A stretch of DNA of 45,258 nt from Microvirga subterranea (GCF_003350535.1 NZ_QQBB01000019.1:1-45258), one strand, 5' to 3'. Counted from the stretch's first letter, positions 21,891 to 31,315 are shown. Numbers and translations: made by a program. The notes: generated from the letters alone by a model not told the origin.

Positions 21891-21939
21891 GCGCATCGTT
21901 GAGAGCGGAAAACCGGGGCCACTTTTCCGCACGATGCGC
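21891..21939. repeat. Second REP-like palindrome, variant arms
   Basis: GCGCATCGT and ACGATGCGC with the inner pair GCGGAAAA / TTTTCCGC. It is a relative of the element at 21829 with different arms, 14 bases away, and it touches the stop codon of hbd. It could act as the hbd transcript terminator or RNA stabiliser. Confidence 0.65.
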
Positions 21940-22820
21940 TAGCGGGTCGGAACCGGCTTCTCGCCGCGATAGTCGTAGAACCCGCGCTTCGCCTTCCGGC
22001 CGAGCCAGCCGGCCTCCACGTATTTCACCAGAAGCGGGCAGGGCCGGTACTTGGAGTCGGCCAGCCCCTCGTGCAGCACCTGCATGATCGACAGGCAGGT
22101 GTCGAGGCCGATGAAATCGGCAAGCTGGAGCGGGCCCATCGGATGGTTGGCGCCGAGCCGCATGGCGGTGTCGATTGCATCGACCGAGCCGACGCCCTCG
22201 TAGAGGGTGTAGATCGCCTCGTTGATCATCGGCAGCAGGATGCGGTTGACGATGAAGGCCGGGAAGTCCTCCGACACGGTCGCGGTCTTGCCGAGCTTGC
22301 TGATGAACTCCTTGGCCGACTCGTAGGTCGGGTCCTCGGTCGCGATGCCGCGGATCAGCTCGACGAGCTGCATCAGGGGCACCGGGTTCATGAAGTGGAT
22401 GCCGATGAACTTCTCCGGCCGGTCGGTTGCAGCGGCAAGGCGCGTGATCGAGATCGACGAGGTGTTGGTGGCGACGATCGCGTCGGGACGCAGGGACGGG
22501 CAGAGATTGGTGAAGATCTTGCGCTTCACCTCCTCGTTCTCGGTCGCGGCTTCGATCACGAGATCGCAGGCCCCGAGGTCGTCGTAGGTGGGGGCCGGCT
22601 GGATGCGCTCGAGCGCCTCGCGGCGGGCCGCATCGGTGATCACCTCCTTGGCGACCTGACGGGCCATGTTGCCGTTGATCGTGGCCAGCCCGGTATTGAT
22701 GCGCTCCTCGGAGATGTCGTGGAGCCGGACGTCGAAACCTGCGAGCGAGCAAACATGGGCGATGCCGCTGCCCATTTGACCGGCGCCGATGACGCCAACA
22801 GTTCTGATCGTGATACCCAT
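21939..22820 (-). CDS. hbd: 3-hydroxybutyryl-CoA dehydrogenase
   Basis: A 293-residue NAD-dependent 3-hydroxyacyl-CoA dehydrogenase that interconverts acetoacetyl-CoA and 3-hydroxybutyryl-CoA in the butanoate and PHB pathways. The Rossmann loop GVIGAGQMGSGIAHV is at about 9-23, the catalytic His in GIHFMNPVPLMQLVE near 140, and the C-terminal helical domain has NHPMGPLQLADFIGLD. It follows etfBA on the same strand 81 bases downstream, past a terminator-like hairpin. Electron flow from acyl-CoA dehydrogenases through EtfAB is the common theme. Confidence 0.95.
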   Translation of the reverse strand: MGITIRTVGVIGAGQMGSGIAHVCSLAGFDVRLHDISEERINTGLATINGNMARQVAKEVITDAARREALERIQPAPTYDDLGACDLVIEAATENEEVKRKIFTNLCPSLRPDAIVATNTSSISITRLAAATDRPEKFIGIHFMNPVPLMQLVELIRGIATEDPTYESAKEFISKLGKTATVSEDFPAFIVNRILLPMINEAIYTLYEGVGSVDAIDTAMRLGANHPMGPLQLADFIGLDTCLSIMQVLHEGLADSKYRPCPLLVKYVEAGWLGRKAKRGFYDYRGEKPVPTR

Positions 22821-22860
22821 CTGCCTGCTGCCTCGGGCGTCCCTGTGCCCTCAAAACAAT

Positions 22861-22881
22861 CCGGGCGGGAGACCCGCCCGG
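22861..22881 (-). terminator. Terminator-like hairpin after etfBA
   Basis: CCGGGCGGG, AGA, CCCGCCCGG is a 9-bp perfect stem 21 bases past the etfA stop. On the minus strand it is followed by ATTGTTTTG, a weak U-run. It would end or reduce transcription between etfBA and hbd. Confidence 0.6.
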
Positions 22882-22901
22882 TCCAGTGTCTATTCCTGAC
22901 C

Positions 22902-23846
22902 CTATCGACCCGCTTTGGTCAACTCCTCCTGGAGTTGGGGCAGGATCGTGAACAAGTCACCGACGAGGCCGTAATCGGCCACTTGGAAGATCGGGGCTTC
23001 TTCGTCCTTGTTGATCGCGACGATCACCTTCGAGTCCTTCATACCGGCCAGGTGCTGAATGGCGCCTGAAATGCCGACCGCGATGTAGAGGTCGGGCGCC
23101 ACCACCTTGCCGGTCTGGCCGACCTGCCAGTCGTTAGGCGCATAACCGGCATCCACGGCGGCGCGCGAGGCGCCCATGGCGGCTCCGAGCTTGTCGGCGA
23201 TCGGCTCGATGTACTGCTTGAAGGCATCGGCCGAGCCGAGCGAACGGCCGCCCGAGATGATGATCCGCGCCGAGGTCAGCTCCGGCCGGTCGGATTGGGC
23301 GATCTCTTCGCCCTTGAACTGCGACACGCCTGGATCCTCGGCCGCGCCGACGGTCTCGATCGGAGCGGAGCCGCCCTCACCGGCCGCCGGGAAGGCGGCG
23401 GTGCGCACGGTGATCACCTTCTTGGCATCCGTCGCCTGCACGGTCTGAATCGCGTTGCCGGCATAGATCGGCCGCTCGAAGGTGTCGGGCGAGACGACCT
23501 TGGTGATGTCGGAGACCTGCATCACGTCGAGTAGGGCCGCGACGCGGGGCATCACGTTCTTGCCCGTGGTGGTGGCGGCCGCCACGAGGGCATCGTAGGA
23601 GCCGGCCAGGGATACGATGAGCGCGGCGGTCGGCTCGGCGAGCTGGTGCTCGTAAGGAGCGGCATCGGCGAGCAGGACCTTCTCGACGCCTCCGAGCTTG
23701 GCGGCGGCTTCCGCGGCGGCGCGGGCATTGGAGCCGGCGACCAGCACATGCACGGGAGCGCCCAGAGCCGTGGCGGCCGAGAGGGCTTTATGGGTGGCGT
23801 CCTTGAGGTGAGCGTTGTCGTGCTCGGCAATCAGCAGTGTGGTCAT
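22902..23846 (-). CDS. etfA: Electron transfer flavoprotein alpha subunit
   Basis: A 314-residue FAD-binding subunit. Signatures are IISGGRSLGSADAFKQYIEP, APDLYIAVGISGAIQHLAGM and the closing IVAINKDEEAPIFQVADYGL. With EtfB it carries electrons from acyl-CoA dehydrogenases to the quinone pool through ETF:quinone oxidoreductase. etfB ends 15 bases upstream on the same strand. Length and residues are normal. Confidence 0.97.
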   Translation of the reverse strand: MTTLLIAEHDNAHLKDATHKALSAATALGAPVHVLVAGSNARAAAEAAAKLGGVEKVLLADAAPYEHQLAEPTAALIVSLAGSYDALVAAATTTGKNVMPRVAALLDVMQVSDITKVVSPDTFERPIYAGNAIQTVQATDAKKVITVRTAAFPAAGEGGSAPIETVGAAEDPGVSQFKGEEIAQSDRPELTSARIIISGGRSLGSADAFKQYIEPIADKLGAAMGASRAAVDAGYAPNDWQVGQTGKVVAPDLYIAVGISGAIQHLAGMKDSKVIVAINKDEEAPIFQVADYGLVGDLFTILPQLQEELTKAGR

Positions 23847-23861
23847 TGTTCTTGTTCTCCC

Positions 23862-24611
23862 TTAGAGCACGCCCGCTTCGACCTTCAGCTTCTCGACCAG
23901 CTCGGACACCGAGCCGACCTTCACGCCCGCCTTGCGGCCGCCGGGCTCGGCGGTCTTGAGCACCTTGAGGCGCGGGCTCACGTCGACGCCGAGCGTCTCC
24001 GGCGAGGTCTCGTCGAGGGGCTTCTTCTTGGCCTTCATGATGTTGGGCAGGCTGGCATAGCGCGGCTCGTTGAGACGCAGGTCCGTGGTGACGATGGCAG
24101 GCAGCTTCAGGCCCACCGTCTGCAGGCCGCCGTCGACCTCGCGGGTGACGTCGATGGAAGCCTCGCCCACGTTGACCTTGAACGCGAAGGTGCCCTGCGG
24201 CCAGCCCAGGAGGGCCGCCAGCATCTGGCCGGTCTGGTTGGAATCGTCGTCGATGGCCTGCTTGCCCATGATGACGAGGTCGGGCTTCTCCTGCTCGATT
24301 ACGGCCTTCAGCAGCTTGGCGACGCCCAGCGGCTCGACGGTTGCGTCGGTCTTCACCAGGATGCCGCGGTCGGCCCCCATGGCGAGCGCGGTGCGGATGG
24401 TCTCGCCGGCCTGCTGCGGGCCGATCGAGACGGCCACGATCTCAGTGGCCTTGCCCTGCTCCTTGAGGCGCACGGCTTCCTCGACGGCGATCTCGTCGAA
24501 CGGGTTCATGGACATCTTGACGTTGGCGAGCTCGACGCCCGACCCGTCGCCCTTCACCCGGATCTTCACGTTGTAGTCAACGACCCGCTTCACGCACACC
24601 AGAAGCTTCAT
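23862..24611 (-). CDS. etfB: Electron transfer flavoprotein beta subunit
   Basis: A 249-residue AMP-binding subunit of the EtfAB dimer. MKLLVCVKRVVDYNVKIRVK at the start and KPDLVIMGKQAIDDDSNQTG (the EtfB signature) are present, with MGADRGILVKTD between. It is the first gene of the etfBA operon; about 100 bases separate it from the next leftward gene upstream, enough for a promoter. Co-location with hbd fits fatty-acid and PHB metabolism. Confidence 0.97.
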   Translation of the reverse strand: MKLLVCVKRVVDYNVKIRVKGDGSGVELANVKMSMNPFDEIAVEEAVRLKEQGKATEIVAVSIGPQQAGETIRTALAMGADRGILVKTDATVEPLGVAKLLKAVIEQEKPDLVIMGKQAIDDDSNQTGQMLAALLGWPQGTFAFKVNVGEASIDVTREVDGGLQTVGLKLPAIVTTDLRLNEPRYASLPNIMKAKKKPLDETSPETLGVDVSPRLKVLKTAEPGGRKAGVKVGSVSELVEKLKVEAGVL

Positions 24612-24716
24612 GCGTCTGTCCTCATCGAAAGGTCAGCTCCGGGGCCGGTCCTCGACCTGCTCTCCGGATAGATAGGGAAAAAGATGGAACGGACCGTAGC
24701 GGTCGGCTCCCGATTG

Positions 24717-25424
24717 TCAACGCGGTGCCTGAAGTTCCTGCGCCTCCACCCGCGCCAGGACGGGGTCGTAGCGGTGCCGCATGAAAGGAGTCAGCGCCGC
24801 GCCGACCACGAAGCCGCCGAGATGGGCGAACCAGCCGACGCTGTCGTCGCCGCCCAGAAAGGCGGCGAGGAATTGCAGCACGAACCAGAACCCGATCGCC
24901 CAGTAGGCCGGAAGCCGTAAGGGGATGCCCTTGAGAAAGAGGCCCCAGATGCGCACGCGCGGGTACAGGATGAGATAGGCCGCGACGACGCCCGAAACCC
25001 CACCCGAGGCGCCGATCAGCGGACGGTGCGAGTCCGGCTCGATGAAGGCATGGGTCAGGCTCGCGGCGGTTCCGCAGACCAGGAAGAACACCAGGAAGCG
25101 GAGGTGGCCCATGGCGTCCTCCACGTTGTCACCGAACACCCACAGGAACAGCATGTTGCCGATCAGGTGGAGCAGGGATCCGTGCAGGAAGATGTTGGTG
25201 GTGAGCGTCAGGGATTCCGGCACGAACGGAAAGCCGGGCGGGAGCACCTCGATGCCGAACAGGACGGCGGGGATCATCCCGAACCCCGCCACCGTCGCGT
25301 CGGGTCCGATCGGTCCGTAGAACGTGAGGAGATAGGCGACGGTGCAGGCGACCAGGAGGGACCGCGTCACGACGGGCGTCTTCAAGTGCCGCAAAGGAAC
25401 GCCGTCATGAAGCGGCAGGAACAT
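24717..25424 (-). CDS. Rhomboid-family intramembrane serine protease
   Basis: A 235-residue membrane protease with six hydrophobic segments. Catalytic residues: Ser in LIGASGGVSGVV and His in WFAHLGGFVVGA. The HGSLLHLIGNMLFLWVFGDN motif supplies the conserved His and Asn of the active-site region. ATG 25424 was chosen (MFLPLHDG) rather than an upstream start inside the ATR gene. Physiological substrates are unknown. It starts 10 bases after the ATR stop, so the two genes are probably transcribed together. Confidence 0.88.
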   Translation of the reverse strand: MFLPLHDGVPLRHLKTPVVTRSLLVACTVAYLLTFYGPIGPDATVAGFGMIPAVLFGIEVLPPGFPFVPESLTLTTNIFLHGSLLHLIGNMLFLWVFGDNVEDAMGHLRFLVFFLVCGTAASLTHAFIEPDSHRPLIGASGGVSGVVAAYLILYPRVRIWGLFLKGIPLRLPAYWAIGFWFVLQFLAAFLGGDDSVGWFAHLGGFVVGAALTPFMRHRYDPVLARVEAQELQAPR

Positions 25425-25434
25425 GGTCCGATCC

Positions 25435-26010
25435 TCAGCGATTCTGGCCCGGCACCCAGAGCACGTCGAGCGCACCCTTGTCGTTGATGTAGCGTGACGC
25501 CACGAAAAGAAAATCGGACAGGCGATTGAGATACTTCACCGCCTCTGGCGAGACCTTCTCGTCGGGCCGTCCGGCAAGCTCCACCACCCGGCGCTCCGCG
25601 CGACGGCAGACGGTGCGGGCCAGGTGCAGGGCCGCGGCGGCGGGTGTTCCGCCCGGCAGAACGAAGGAGCGCAGCGGCGCCAGATGCCCGTTCAGCTGGT
25701 CAATTTCCTGTTCGAGGCGATCGACCTGGCCTTGCGTGATGCGTAGGGGTTCGTAGGGGAGGGGCTTGTCCGTCTCCACCGTCGCCAGGTCGGAGCCGAG
25801 ATCGAAGAGGTCGTTCTGGATGCGCGCGAGCATCGAGTCGATCTCGTGCCCGGCGGTGTGGAGCCGGACCATCCCGAGGCAGGCGTTCGTCTCGTCGACG
25901 GTGCCGAAGGCCTCGATTCGAAGATCATGCTTCGCACGGCGTCCGCCGGCGGCCAGCGCCGTCGTGCCCTGGTCGCCCGTGCGGGTGTAGATGCGGTTGA
26001 GGACGACCAT
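25435..26010 (-). CDS. pduO: Cob(I)alamin adenosyltransferase (PduO type)
   Basis: A 191-residue ATP:cob(I)alamin adenosyltransferase that makes adenosylcobalamin. The ATP-binding N-terminus (RIYTRTGDQGTTALAAGG) and the DLGSDLATVET, SFVLPGGTPAAAALHLART, CRRAERRV and YLNRLSDFLFVASRY signatures are complete. The corrinoid cofactor would serve enzymes such as methylmalonyl-CoA or ethylmalonyl-CoA mutases. It is leftward, 26 bases after the PagL-like gene. Confidence 0.92.
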   Translation of the reverse strand: MVVLNRIYTRTGDQGTTALAAGGRRAKHDLRIEAFGTVDETNACLGMVRLHTAGHEIDSMLARIQNDLFDLGSDLATVETDKPLPYEPLRITQGQVDRLEQEIDQLNGHLAPLRSFVLPGGTPAAAALHLARTVCRRAERRVVELAGRPDEKVSPEAVKYLNRLSDFLFVASRYINDKGALDVLWVPGQNR

Positions 26011-26036
26011 TCAAGGCCTCGAGAGTTGGTGTTCCG

Positions 26037-26630
26037 TTAGAAGGAATACCCAACCCGCGCGCCGATATTCGTCAAGCCCCGATTCTCCGAGCAGGAGCCT
26101 GCATTCGACAGATGCTCGACGGTCGCCATCAGGCTCCAGTTGGCCGAAAGCCGAACGCCCACCGATCCGGACTCGCGGAAGAGCGGCGAACATCCGAGCT
26201 GCTGGTGCTGGTCCAAGGGATTCGGCGAACGGCCCTTGCCGTTGTGCACGGCGCCGCCGAGGCTTCCTTCCACGAAGAGGCTCGGCGTCAGGTCGACGGT
26301 CCAGGACAGGCCCGCATAGGCGAAGCTCGTCATGCCGTCCACGTTCAGGCTGCCGCCCACGTGCGGACGCGGAATGAAGTAGCTCGTGAACAGATCGGAC
26401 GCCGTGAACGGCTTGGCGAACAAGATCTCGCCGGTGAGGTTCGCGGATCCGTCCCGTCCCTCGGTGCCCCACGGATCCTGCGCCGAGAGGCCGAATCGGA
26501 ACTCCGACAGGAAGCTCGATGGAGCAGAAGGCGCGTTCCCCGCCAGTCCCTTGTCGTCGGCTCCCAAGACGCCTGTCGCTCCCACGGATGCGAGCATGAG
26601 GCTGAGGCCCAGGACTGTGCCGACGCGCAT
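26037..26630 (-). CDS. PagL-like lipid A 3-O-deacylase (acyloxyacyl hydrolase)
   Basis: A 197-residue outer-membrane beta-barrel protein with a signal peptide. The C-terminal VEHLSNAGSC supplies the PagL His173-x-Ser175-Asn pattern; a Glu follows at 182 (SENRG) and the chain closes with aromatic VGYSF, typical of barrels. PagL removes a 3-O acyl chain from lipid A and softens immune recognition. Activity is inferred from motif only. The N-terminal region after the signal is low complexity. Confidence 0.75.
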   Translation of the reverse strand: MRVGTVLGLSLMLASVGATGVLGADDKGLAGNAPSAPSSFLSEFRFGLSAQDPWGTEGRDGSANLTGEILFAKPFTASDLFTSYFIPRPHVGGSLNVDGMTSFAYAGLSWTVDLTPSLFVEGSLGGAVHNGKGRSPNPLDQHQQLGCSPLFRESGSVGVRLSANWSLMATVEHLSNAGSCSENRGLTNIGARVGYSF

Positions 26631-26732
26631 AAGAGATCCATCAAAGAAAAAGGAAACGGCCGCCGAATGGGCCGAATATGACTAATGACCTGTATAGAGA
26701 ACAATGGCGGAAAAGTGTCAATATGGAGCAAG

Positions 26733-26924
26733 CTAGGCGGCTCTCCACCAGATCACGCCCATGATCACCACAATGGCGATGAACTGAAGCAGAACACGCA
26801 GTCGCATCAGTTGCTGCGACCGGTTGGCGCTGCCGCCGCGGAGCATGTTGAAGAGCCCGAGAAGCAGCACGAAGGCCACGGCGAGGACGGCCACGGGCAC
26901 GAGAAGTTCGACAAAATTGTTCAT
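26733..26924 (-). CDS. Small twin-helix HIG1-domain membrane protein
   Basis: A 63-residue protein with two hydrophobic helices (VELLVPVAVLAVAFVLLLGL and LLQFIAIVVIMGVIWW) joined by a basic loop SANRSQQLMRLRV. This is the HIG_1_N (hypoxia-induced) pattern, in alphaproteobacteria linked to respiratory-chain assembly. ATG 26924 begins MNNFVELLV; an upstream frame adds 16 residues without a good ribosome site. It lies alone between the PagL-like and DUF4175 genes. Confidence 0.75.
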   Translation of the reverse strand: MNNFVELLVPVAVLAVAFVLLLGLFNMLRGGSANRSQQLMRLRVLLQFIAIVVIMGVIWWRAA

Positions 26925-26999
26925 GACGATTCCATCGGAGAAACGGGCCGGACCGTGGCCCGAACCCGTCATCGGCGCAAGTAGGCTTGTTGGCGCGCG

Positions 27000-29612
27000 T
27001 CAGTTCCGGCGGAGCAGCCTGTCGAAGTAGTCGAGCTCCTCCTGGGGCCGCGTCGGATCCCCCAGCTTGCGGCGCAGTTCCTCGAGGATGCGCTGGGCCC
27101 GTTGGGCCGCCGATTCGCCGGCTTCCGGTACGTGAACGCGACCGTCGGAGAAATCCCGGTTCCGGGTCGGGCGCCCGAGCGGGTCGTTGTCCCGCTGCGA
27201 AGCCTGTCCCCGTCCCTGAGGATCGCCCTGGCCCGGCTGGTCGCCGGCCTGTTGGTTGCCGTCGCCCTGCTGCATCTGCTGCATCTGCTGCGCCATGCCC
27301 TGCATGCCGCGGCGCAGGTTCTCGAGCGCACGGCCCTGGGCGTCGACGGCCGGGCCGTCCTGACCCTGGCCGAGGGAGTTCTCGGCCTCGCGCATATCCT
27401 GCTCGGCCTCGCCCAGTCCCTGCTCGCCCTGCATGCCCATGCCCTGCATGCGCCGCTGCAGCTCCTCCAGGCGTTCCCGGAGAGCCTGCTGACGCTGCCG
27501 GAGGCCGAGCGGATCCTGCTGATCGCCGCCCTGGCCGTCCTCGGCCTGCTCCTGGCCTTCGCCGTTCTGCCCCTGTTGGCCTTGCTGCCCTTGCTGTCCC
27601 TGCTGGCCGCGCTGGCGCTGACCCTGCTGCCGCTGCCCTTGACGCTGCCGGTTGCGGTCACCCTGCTGCATGCGCTCGTTCTGGCCCTGCCGGAAGGTTT
27701 CGTCGCGCAGGTTCTGCTGTTCCCTGGCCATGTTCTCCAGATCGCGCATGGCCTGGTTCATTTCCCGTCCGAGGGGGTCGCTCATGCGGCTGTTCGGCTG
27801 CGCGGTCTGCAGGTTTTCCAGGATGTTGCGCAGCTGGTCGAGCAGGCGCTGGGCCTCGGCCATGTCCCCGCGCCGCATGGCGTCCTCCATCTGCTGGAGC
27901 ATGCGGTTGAGGTCGTCCTGCGAGATCACGCGGTCGGGCGCTTGCTGGTTCTGCGCCTGGTCCTGGTTCTGCTGGTTCTGCTGCATGCGCTGGGCGAACT
28001 CGCGCAGGAACTTGTCCATGGCCTGCCGCAGCTCGTCCGTCAGGCGCTTGATCTCCTCGTTGGTCGCGCCGCGTTCCATCGCCTCCTTCAGGCGGTCCTG
28101 GGCGGCGCGCAGCTCGCGCTCCGCATCGGACAGCCCACCGTCCTCGATCTGGAGCGCCATGGCCCAGAGCCACTCGGCCACGTCGAGCAGGTTCTGGTCG
28201 GTCTTGGCCCGGCGCAGGTCGTCCGCCGCGGTCCGCAGCCCGAGGAACACGCCCCATTGCGGCGTGAACTCCTCCGGCGCGATGAGGAGCGCGTCGAGGG
28301 CGGTCTGCACCCGCTTCCGGTCGTCGGGAGCCAGGACGAGGCTGCGCCGCTGCTCCACCAGGGCCTTCGCGAGCGGATTGGTGAAGGGGCGCTGCGGCAG
28401 GGTGAAGCTGACCGCTTCGCTCACGCCCTCCTGGCCGGCCTCGTCCTTGGCGCGAAGCTTGATGGTCACCTTGGCGCCGGCCCAGGGATGATTGGTGAGA
28501 TCGACGGGCGAGCGGGTCTCCGGGGCGTTCTCGTCGTTGCCGGGAGACGCGAGGTTGATCTGCGGCGCCGCCACGAGGGACCGGCCCTTGCCGCTCTCGG
28601 CCTTCTCGACGAGACCCTCCGTGGACGCGATGCCGTAATCGTCCTTGCCCTTGTAGCTCAGGGTGAAGGTGCCGCGGGCATTCACCTCCGGAGGATTGGC
28701 GAACGCGATGGTCGGCGGGTTGTCCGGGATCGCCTCGATGGTGAGCCGAGTGGTCTGGGCGAAGCCCGTGCGGATCGCCAGCTCGGCGCTGCCGTCGAGG
28801 GTGAAGCGCTCCTCGCGCAGGTCCGTGCGCTGGTTGCCCTTGGGCGGCAGGGGGGTGAGCCCGCTCCCCGGCGTGACCTCGGCGTTGCCCTCGCCGGCGA
28901 TGCGGACGACGACCGTCGAATGGATCGGCGCCCGCAGGTTCTGGCCACGCGCGAGGTCGATCATCAGAGGCGGCATCCGGGTGTAAAGCGGCGGATCGAT
29001 CCAGCCGTCGATGCGGAAGGCAGGCCCCGAGGCCTCCACGTGCCTCCAGTCGAAGGCCGCGGCCAGGCGCGAGCCGATTTCCGGGCCGGCCACGAAGGCG
29101 CTCGCCACCAGGGCCAGGATGCCGGCCGCCCGCAGGGCGTAGCGGTCATGGCGCGGCATGTCTGGGCGCGGGGGCGCCACGCGCATCCGCGCGACCGTCT
29201 CCTCGGCCCGCTTGCGGTGAAGCGCCCACAGGGCGCGCGTGCCGACGTCGCTGCTCCCGAGCGCCAATTGGTCGTCGAGCACGCGGGCCGGTCCATGATC
29301 GAGGCCCGTATCCCGGTCGAGCCGGTCGAGGGCGCTGGTGCGGCTCGGCCAGCGCAGGCGCAGGAGCGGCCAGAGGGAAACCAGGAACGCCAGCAGGAAC
29401 GCGCTCAGGCCCAGGCTGCGCCAGAGCGGCGACAGGTCGAGCCAGAGGCCGAACCAGGAGAGGGTCAGGAACAGCCCGATGATGGCCAGCGGCAGCCAGA
29501 TCCGCGGCCAGGCCCGCTCCCACCAGAGAGACCAGCGCGCGCGCCCGACGAGACGCGAGAACCGCCTGTCCAGGGGGCTCTGCGCCGGATTCGGGTTCGG
29601 GCCTTCGCTCAT
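27000..29612 (-). CDS. DUF4175 (TIGR02302) membrane protein with Q/G-rich C-terminus
   Basis: An 870-residue protein of the DUF4175/TIGR02302 family, near-universal in Hyphomicrobiales, role unknown. Two to three membrane helices lie near the N-terminus (WPRIWLPLAIIGLFLTLSWF), a beta-rich domain follows (about 190-420), then long helical stretches. The last 250 residues are dominated by Gln, Gly and Arg runs (QGQRQQGQRQRGQQGQQGQQ), probably disordered. ATG 29612 is preferred (GGGAGA 7 bases before); the frame extends only to TTG 29630. It follows lysA on the same strand, as in related genomes. Confidence 0.85.
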   Translation of the reverse strand: MSEGPNPNPAQSPLDRRFSRLVGRARWSLWWERAWPRIWLPLAIIGLFLTLSWFGLWLDLSPLWRSLGLSAFLLAFLVSLWPLLRLRWPSRTSALDRLDRDTGLDHGPARVLDDQLALGSSDVGTRALWALHRKRAEETVARMRVAPPRPDMPRHDRYALRAAGILALVASAFVAGPEIGSRLAAAFDWRHVEASGPAFRIDGWIDPPLYTRMPPLMIDLARGQNLRAPIHSTVVVRIAGEGNAEVTPGSGLTPLPPKGNQRTDLREERFTLDGSAELAIRTGFAQTTRLTIEAIPDNPPTIAFANPPEVNARGTFTLSYKGKDDYGIASTEGLVEKAESGKGRSLVAAPQINLASPGNDENAPETRSPVDLTNHPWAGAKVTIKLRAKDEAGQEGVSEAVSFTLPQRPFTNPLAKALVEQRRSLVLAPDDRKRVQTALDALLIAPEEFTPQWGVFLGLRTAADDLRRAKTDQNLLDVAEWLWAMALQIEDGGLSDAERELRAAQDRLKEAMERGATNEEIKRLTDELRQAMDKFLREFAQRMQQNQQNQDQAQNQQAPDRVISQDDLNRMLQQMEDAMRRGDMAEAQRLLDQLRNILENLQTAQPNSRMSDPLGREMNQAMRDLENMAREQQNLRDETFRQGQNERMQQGDRNRQRQGQRQQGQRQRGQQGQQGQQGQQGQNGEGQEQAEDGQGGDQQDPLGLRQRQQALRERLEELQRRMQGMGMQGEQGLGEAEQDMREAENSLGQGQDGPAVDAQGRALENLRRGMQGMAQQMQQMQQGDGNQQAGDQPGQGDPQGRGQASQRDNDPLGRPTRNRDFSDGRVHVPEAGESAAQRAQRILEELRRKLGDPTRPQEELDYFDRLLRRN

Positions 29613-29797
29613 GCCAAAGTCTCCCGCCAAGCGGTCCTCGCCTCAAGCCCCCGTTCAGAAGCTAGCACGCAAGCCCCCGATGACCAGCGGTCAAATGGGC
29701 ACAGAAGTGCCGCCGACAGGGCTTAATGCGCAAGGACCCGATCACGTCCTCGTCATGTGACGGGTGGAGCGTGGAGATTTGAAGGCGCGGGCGGGCG

Positions 29798-31066
29798 TCA
29801 CGCCAGCCAGTTGGGGGTCCGGTCGAGCCCGATCAGGTCCTCATAGCTCGGACGCGGACGCACGACGGCATGGTCGGGTCCATGGACCAGCACTTCGGGA
29901 ACGAGGCGGCGGGTGTTGTAGGTGTTGGCCTGCACGGCTCCATAGGCGCCCGCCGTCATGATGGCCAGAAGATCGCCCGGCTTCACGGCCGGAAGGTCAC
30001 GGGACAGGGCCAGATAGTCGCCCGTCTCGCAGACCGGGCCGACCACGTCGGCGATCATGCGTCCGCCGTTCGGGTCGGGCTCGGCGACGGGGCGGATATC
30101 GTGATGGGCTTCGTAGAGGGTCGGGCGGATCAGGTCGTTCATCGCCGCATCCACGATCACGAAGGTCTTGCCTGCCCCTTCCTTCACGTAGATCACCTGC
30201 GTGACCAGGATGCCGGCATTGCCAGCGATCATGCGCCCCATCTCGAAGACGAGCTTGAGGCCGAGGTCGACCGTATGCTTCTTGATGATCCGCGCATACG
30301 CCTGCGGATCCGGCGGGGGCTCGTTGTCCTCCCGGTAGGGCACCCCGAGGCCGCCGCCGAGGTCGATGTGGTGCAGCCGGTGGCCGGCGCCCATCAGGTC
30401 GCGGGCAAGCTCCGCCAGCAGGGCGGTGGCGTTGTCGAAGGGCTCCAGGTCGGTGATCTGGCTGCCGATATGCATGTCGACGCCGGTGATCGCGAGTCCC
30501 TTGAGCTTCGCCGCCCGGTCGTAGACCTCGCGGGCCCGGGAGATCGGGATGCCGAACTTGTTCTCGGACTTGCCGGTCGAGATCTTCTTGTGGGTCTTGG
30601 CGTCCACATCCGGATTGACGCGGATCGAGATCGGCGCCCGCATCCCCTTCGACACCGCAACCTCGGACAGGGCCTCGAGCTCCGGCTCGGATTCCACGTT
30701 GAAGCAGAGAATGCCGCTGTCGAGCGCGAAAGCCATCTCGGCCTTCGTCTTGCCGACGCCCGAGAACACGATCCGGTCGCCCGGAATCCCGGCGGCGAGC
30801 GCCCGCCGCAGCTCGCCCTCTGAGACGATGTCCATGCCGGCCCCGAGGCGGCCGAGCGTCTTCAGGACGGCTTGGTTGGAATTCGCCTTCATGGCGTAGC
30901 ACACGAGGGCGTCCGTATCCGCAAAGGCCTCGGCGAAGACCCGGTAGTGCCGCTCCAGCGTGGCCGTGGAATAGCAATAGAACGGCGTTCCGACCTCGGA
31001 GGCGAGGCGGCGCAGATCGACGTCCTCCGCGTAGAGGACGCCGTCGCGATAAGCGAAATGGTGCAT
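29798..31066 (-). CDS. lysA: Diaminopimelate decarboxylase
   Basis: A 422-residue PLP enzyme that makes lysine from meso-diaminopimelate. The PLP lysine is Lys60 (VCYAMKANSNQAVL), with HIGSQITDLEPF, GGGLGVPYRED and the catalytic VCETGDYLA (Cys). It starts 9 bases past the small lptM-like lipoprotein gene, and that pair is conserved across Gram-negative bacteria. Length and motifs are standard. Confidence 0.97.
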   Translation of the reverse strand: MHHFAYRDGVLYAEDVDLRRLASEVGTPFYCYSTATLERHYRVFAEAFADTDALVCYAMKANSNQAVLKTLGRLGAGMDIVSEGELRRALAAGIPGDRIVFSGVGKTKAEMAFALDSGILCFNVESEPELEALSEVAVSKGMRAPISIRVNPDVDAKTHKKISTGKSENKFGIPISRAREVYDRAAKLKGLAITGVDMHIGSQITDLEPFDNATALLAELARDLMGAGHRLHHIDLGGGLGVPYREDNEPPPDPQAYARIIKKHTVDLGLKLVFEMGRMIAGNAGILVTQVIYVKEGAGKTFVIVDAAMNDLIRPTLYEAHHDIRPVAEPDPNGGRMIADVVGPVCETGDYLALSRDLPAVKPGDLLAIMTAGAYGAVQANTYNTRRLVPEVLVHGPDHAVVRPRPSYEDLIGLDRTPNWLA

Positions 31067-31075
31067 CGGGCGGCC

Positions 31076-31315
31076 TTAGAGCAGCGGGTCGAGGATAAAG
31101 GGCTTGTCGGGAATCGTGTAGCCGCGATTGGGCTTCGAGCGGGGCGTGCCGACCGGGGAGGGGAGTGTCGCCTGGCCTTCCACCTGGGGCGTCGCGGCCT
31201 GCGCCGACGGGTCCGGCGGCGGCTCGAGCGCACCGCGGCGGCCGCAGGCCGACAGGCTGAGAAGGGCGAGGCCCGCGATCAACGCAACGCGGGGAAGGGG
31301 TAGGCTGGACGACAT
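31076..31315 (-). CDS. lptM: LptM-like small lipoprotein
   Basis: A 79-residue lipoprotein directly upstream of lysA. Signal and lipobox LALLSLSACGRR put the acylated Cys at about 24; the rest is Pro-rich and ends in the family tail (NRGYTIPDKPFILDPLL). In E. coli, LptM (YifL) helps the LptDE translocon form its disulfides. The start is ATG 31315. Confidence 0.85.
   Translation of the reverse strand: MSSSLPLPRVALIAGLALLSLSACGRRGALEPPPDPSAQAATPQVEGQATLPSPVGTPRSKPNRGYTIPDKPFILDPLL

Noticed and set aside
27102..29726. Plus-strand open frame of 874 codons opposite DUF4175
   Set aside because: It is a shadow of the GC-rich DUF4175 gene. The minus-strand frame has the family motifs, a membrane start and the correct length.
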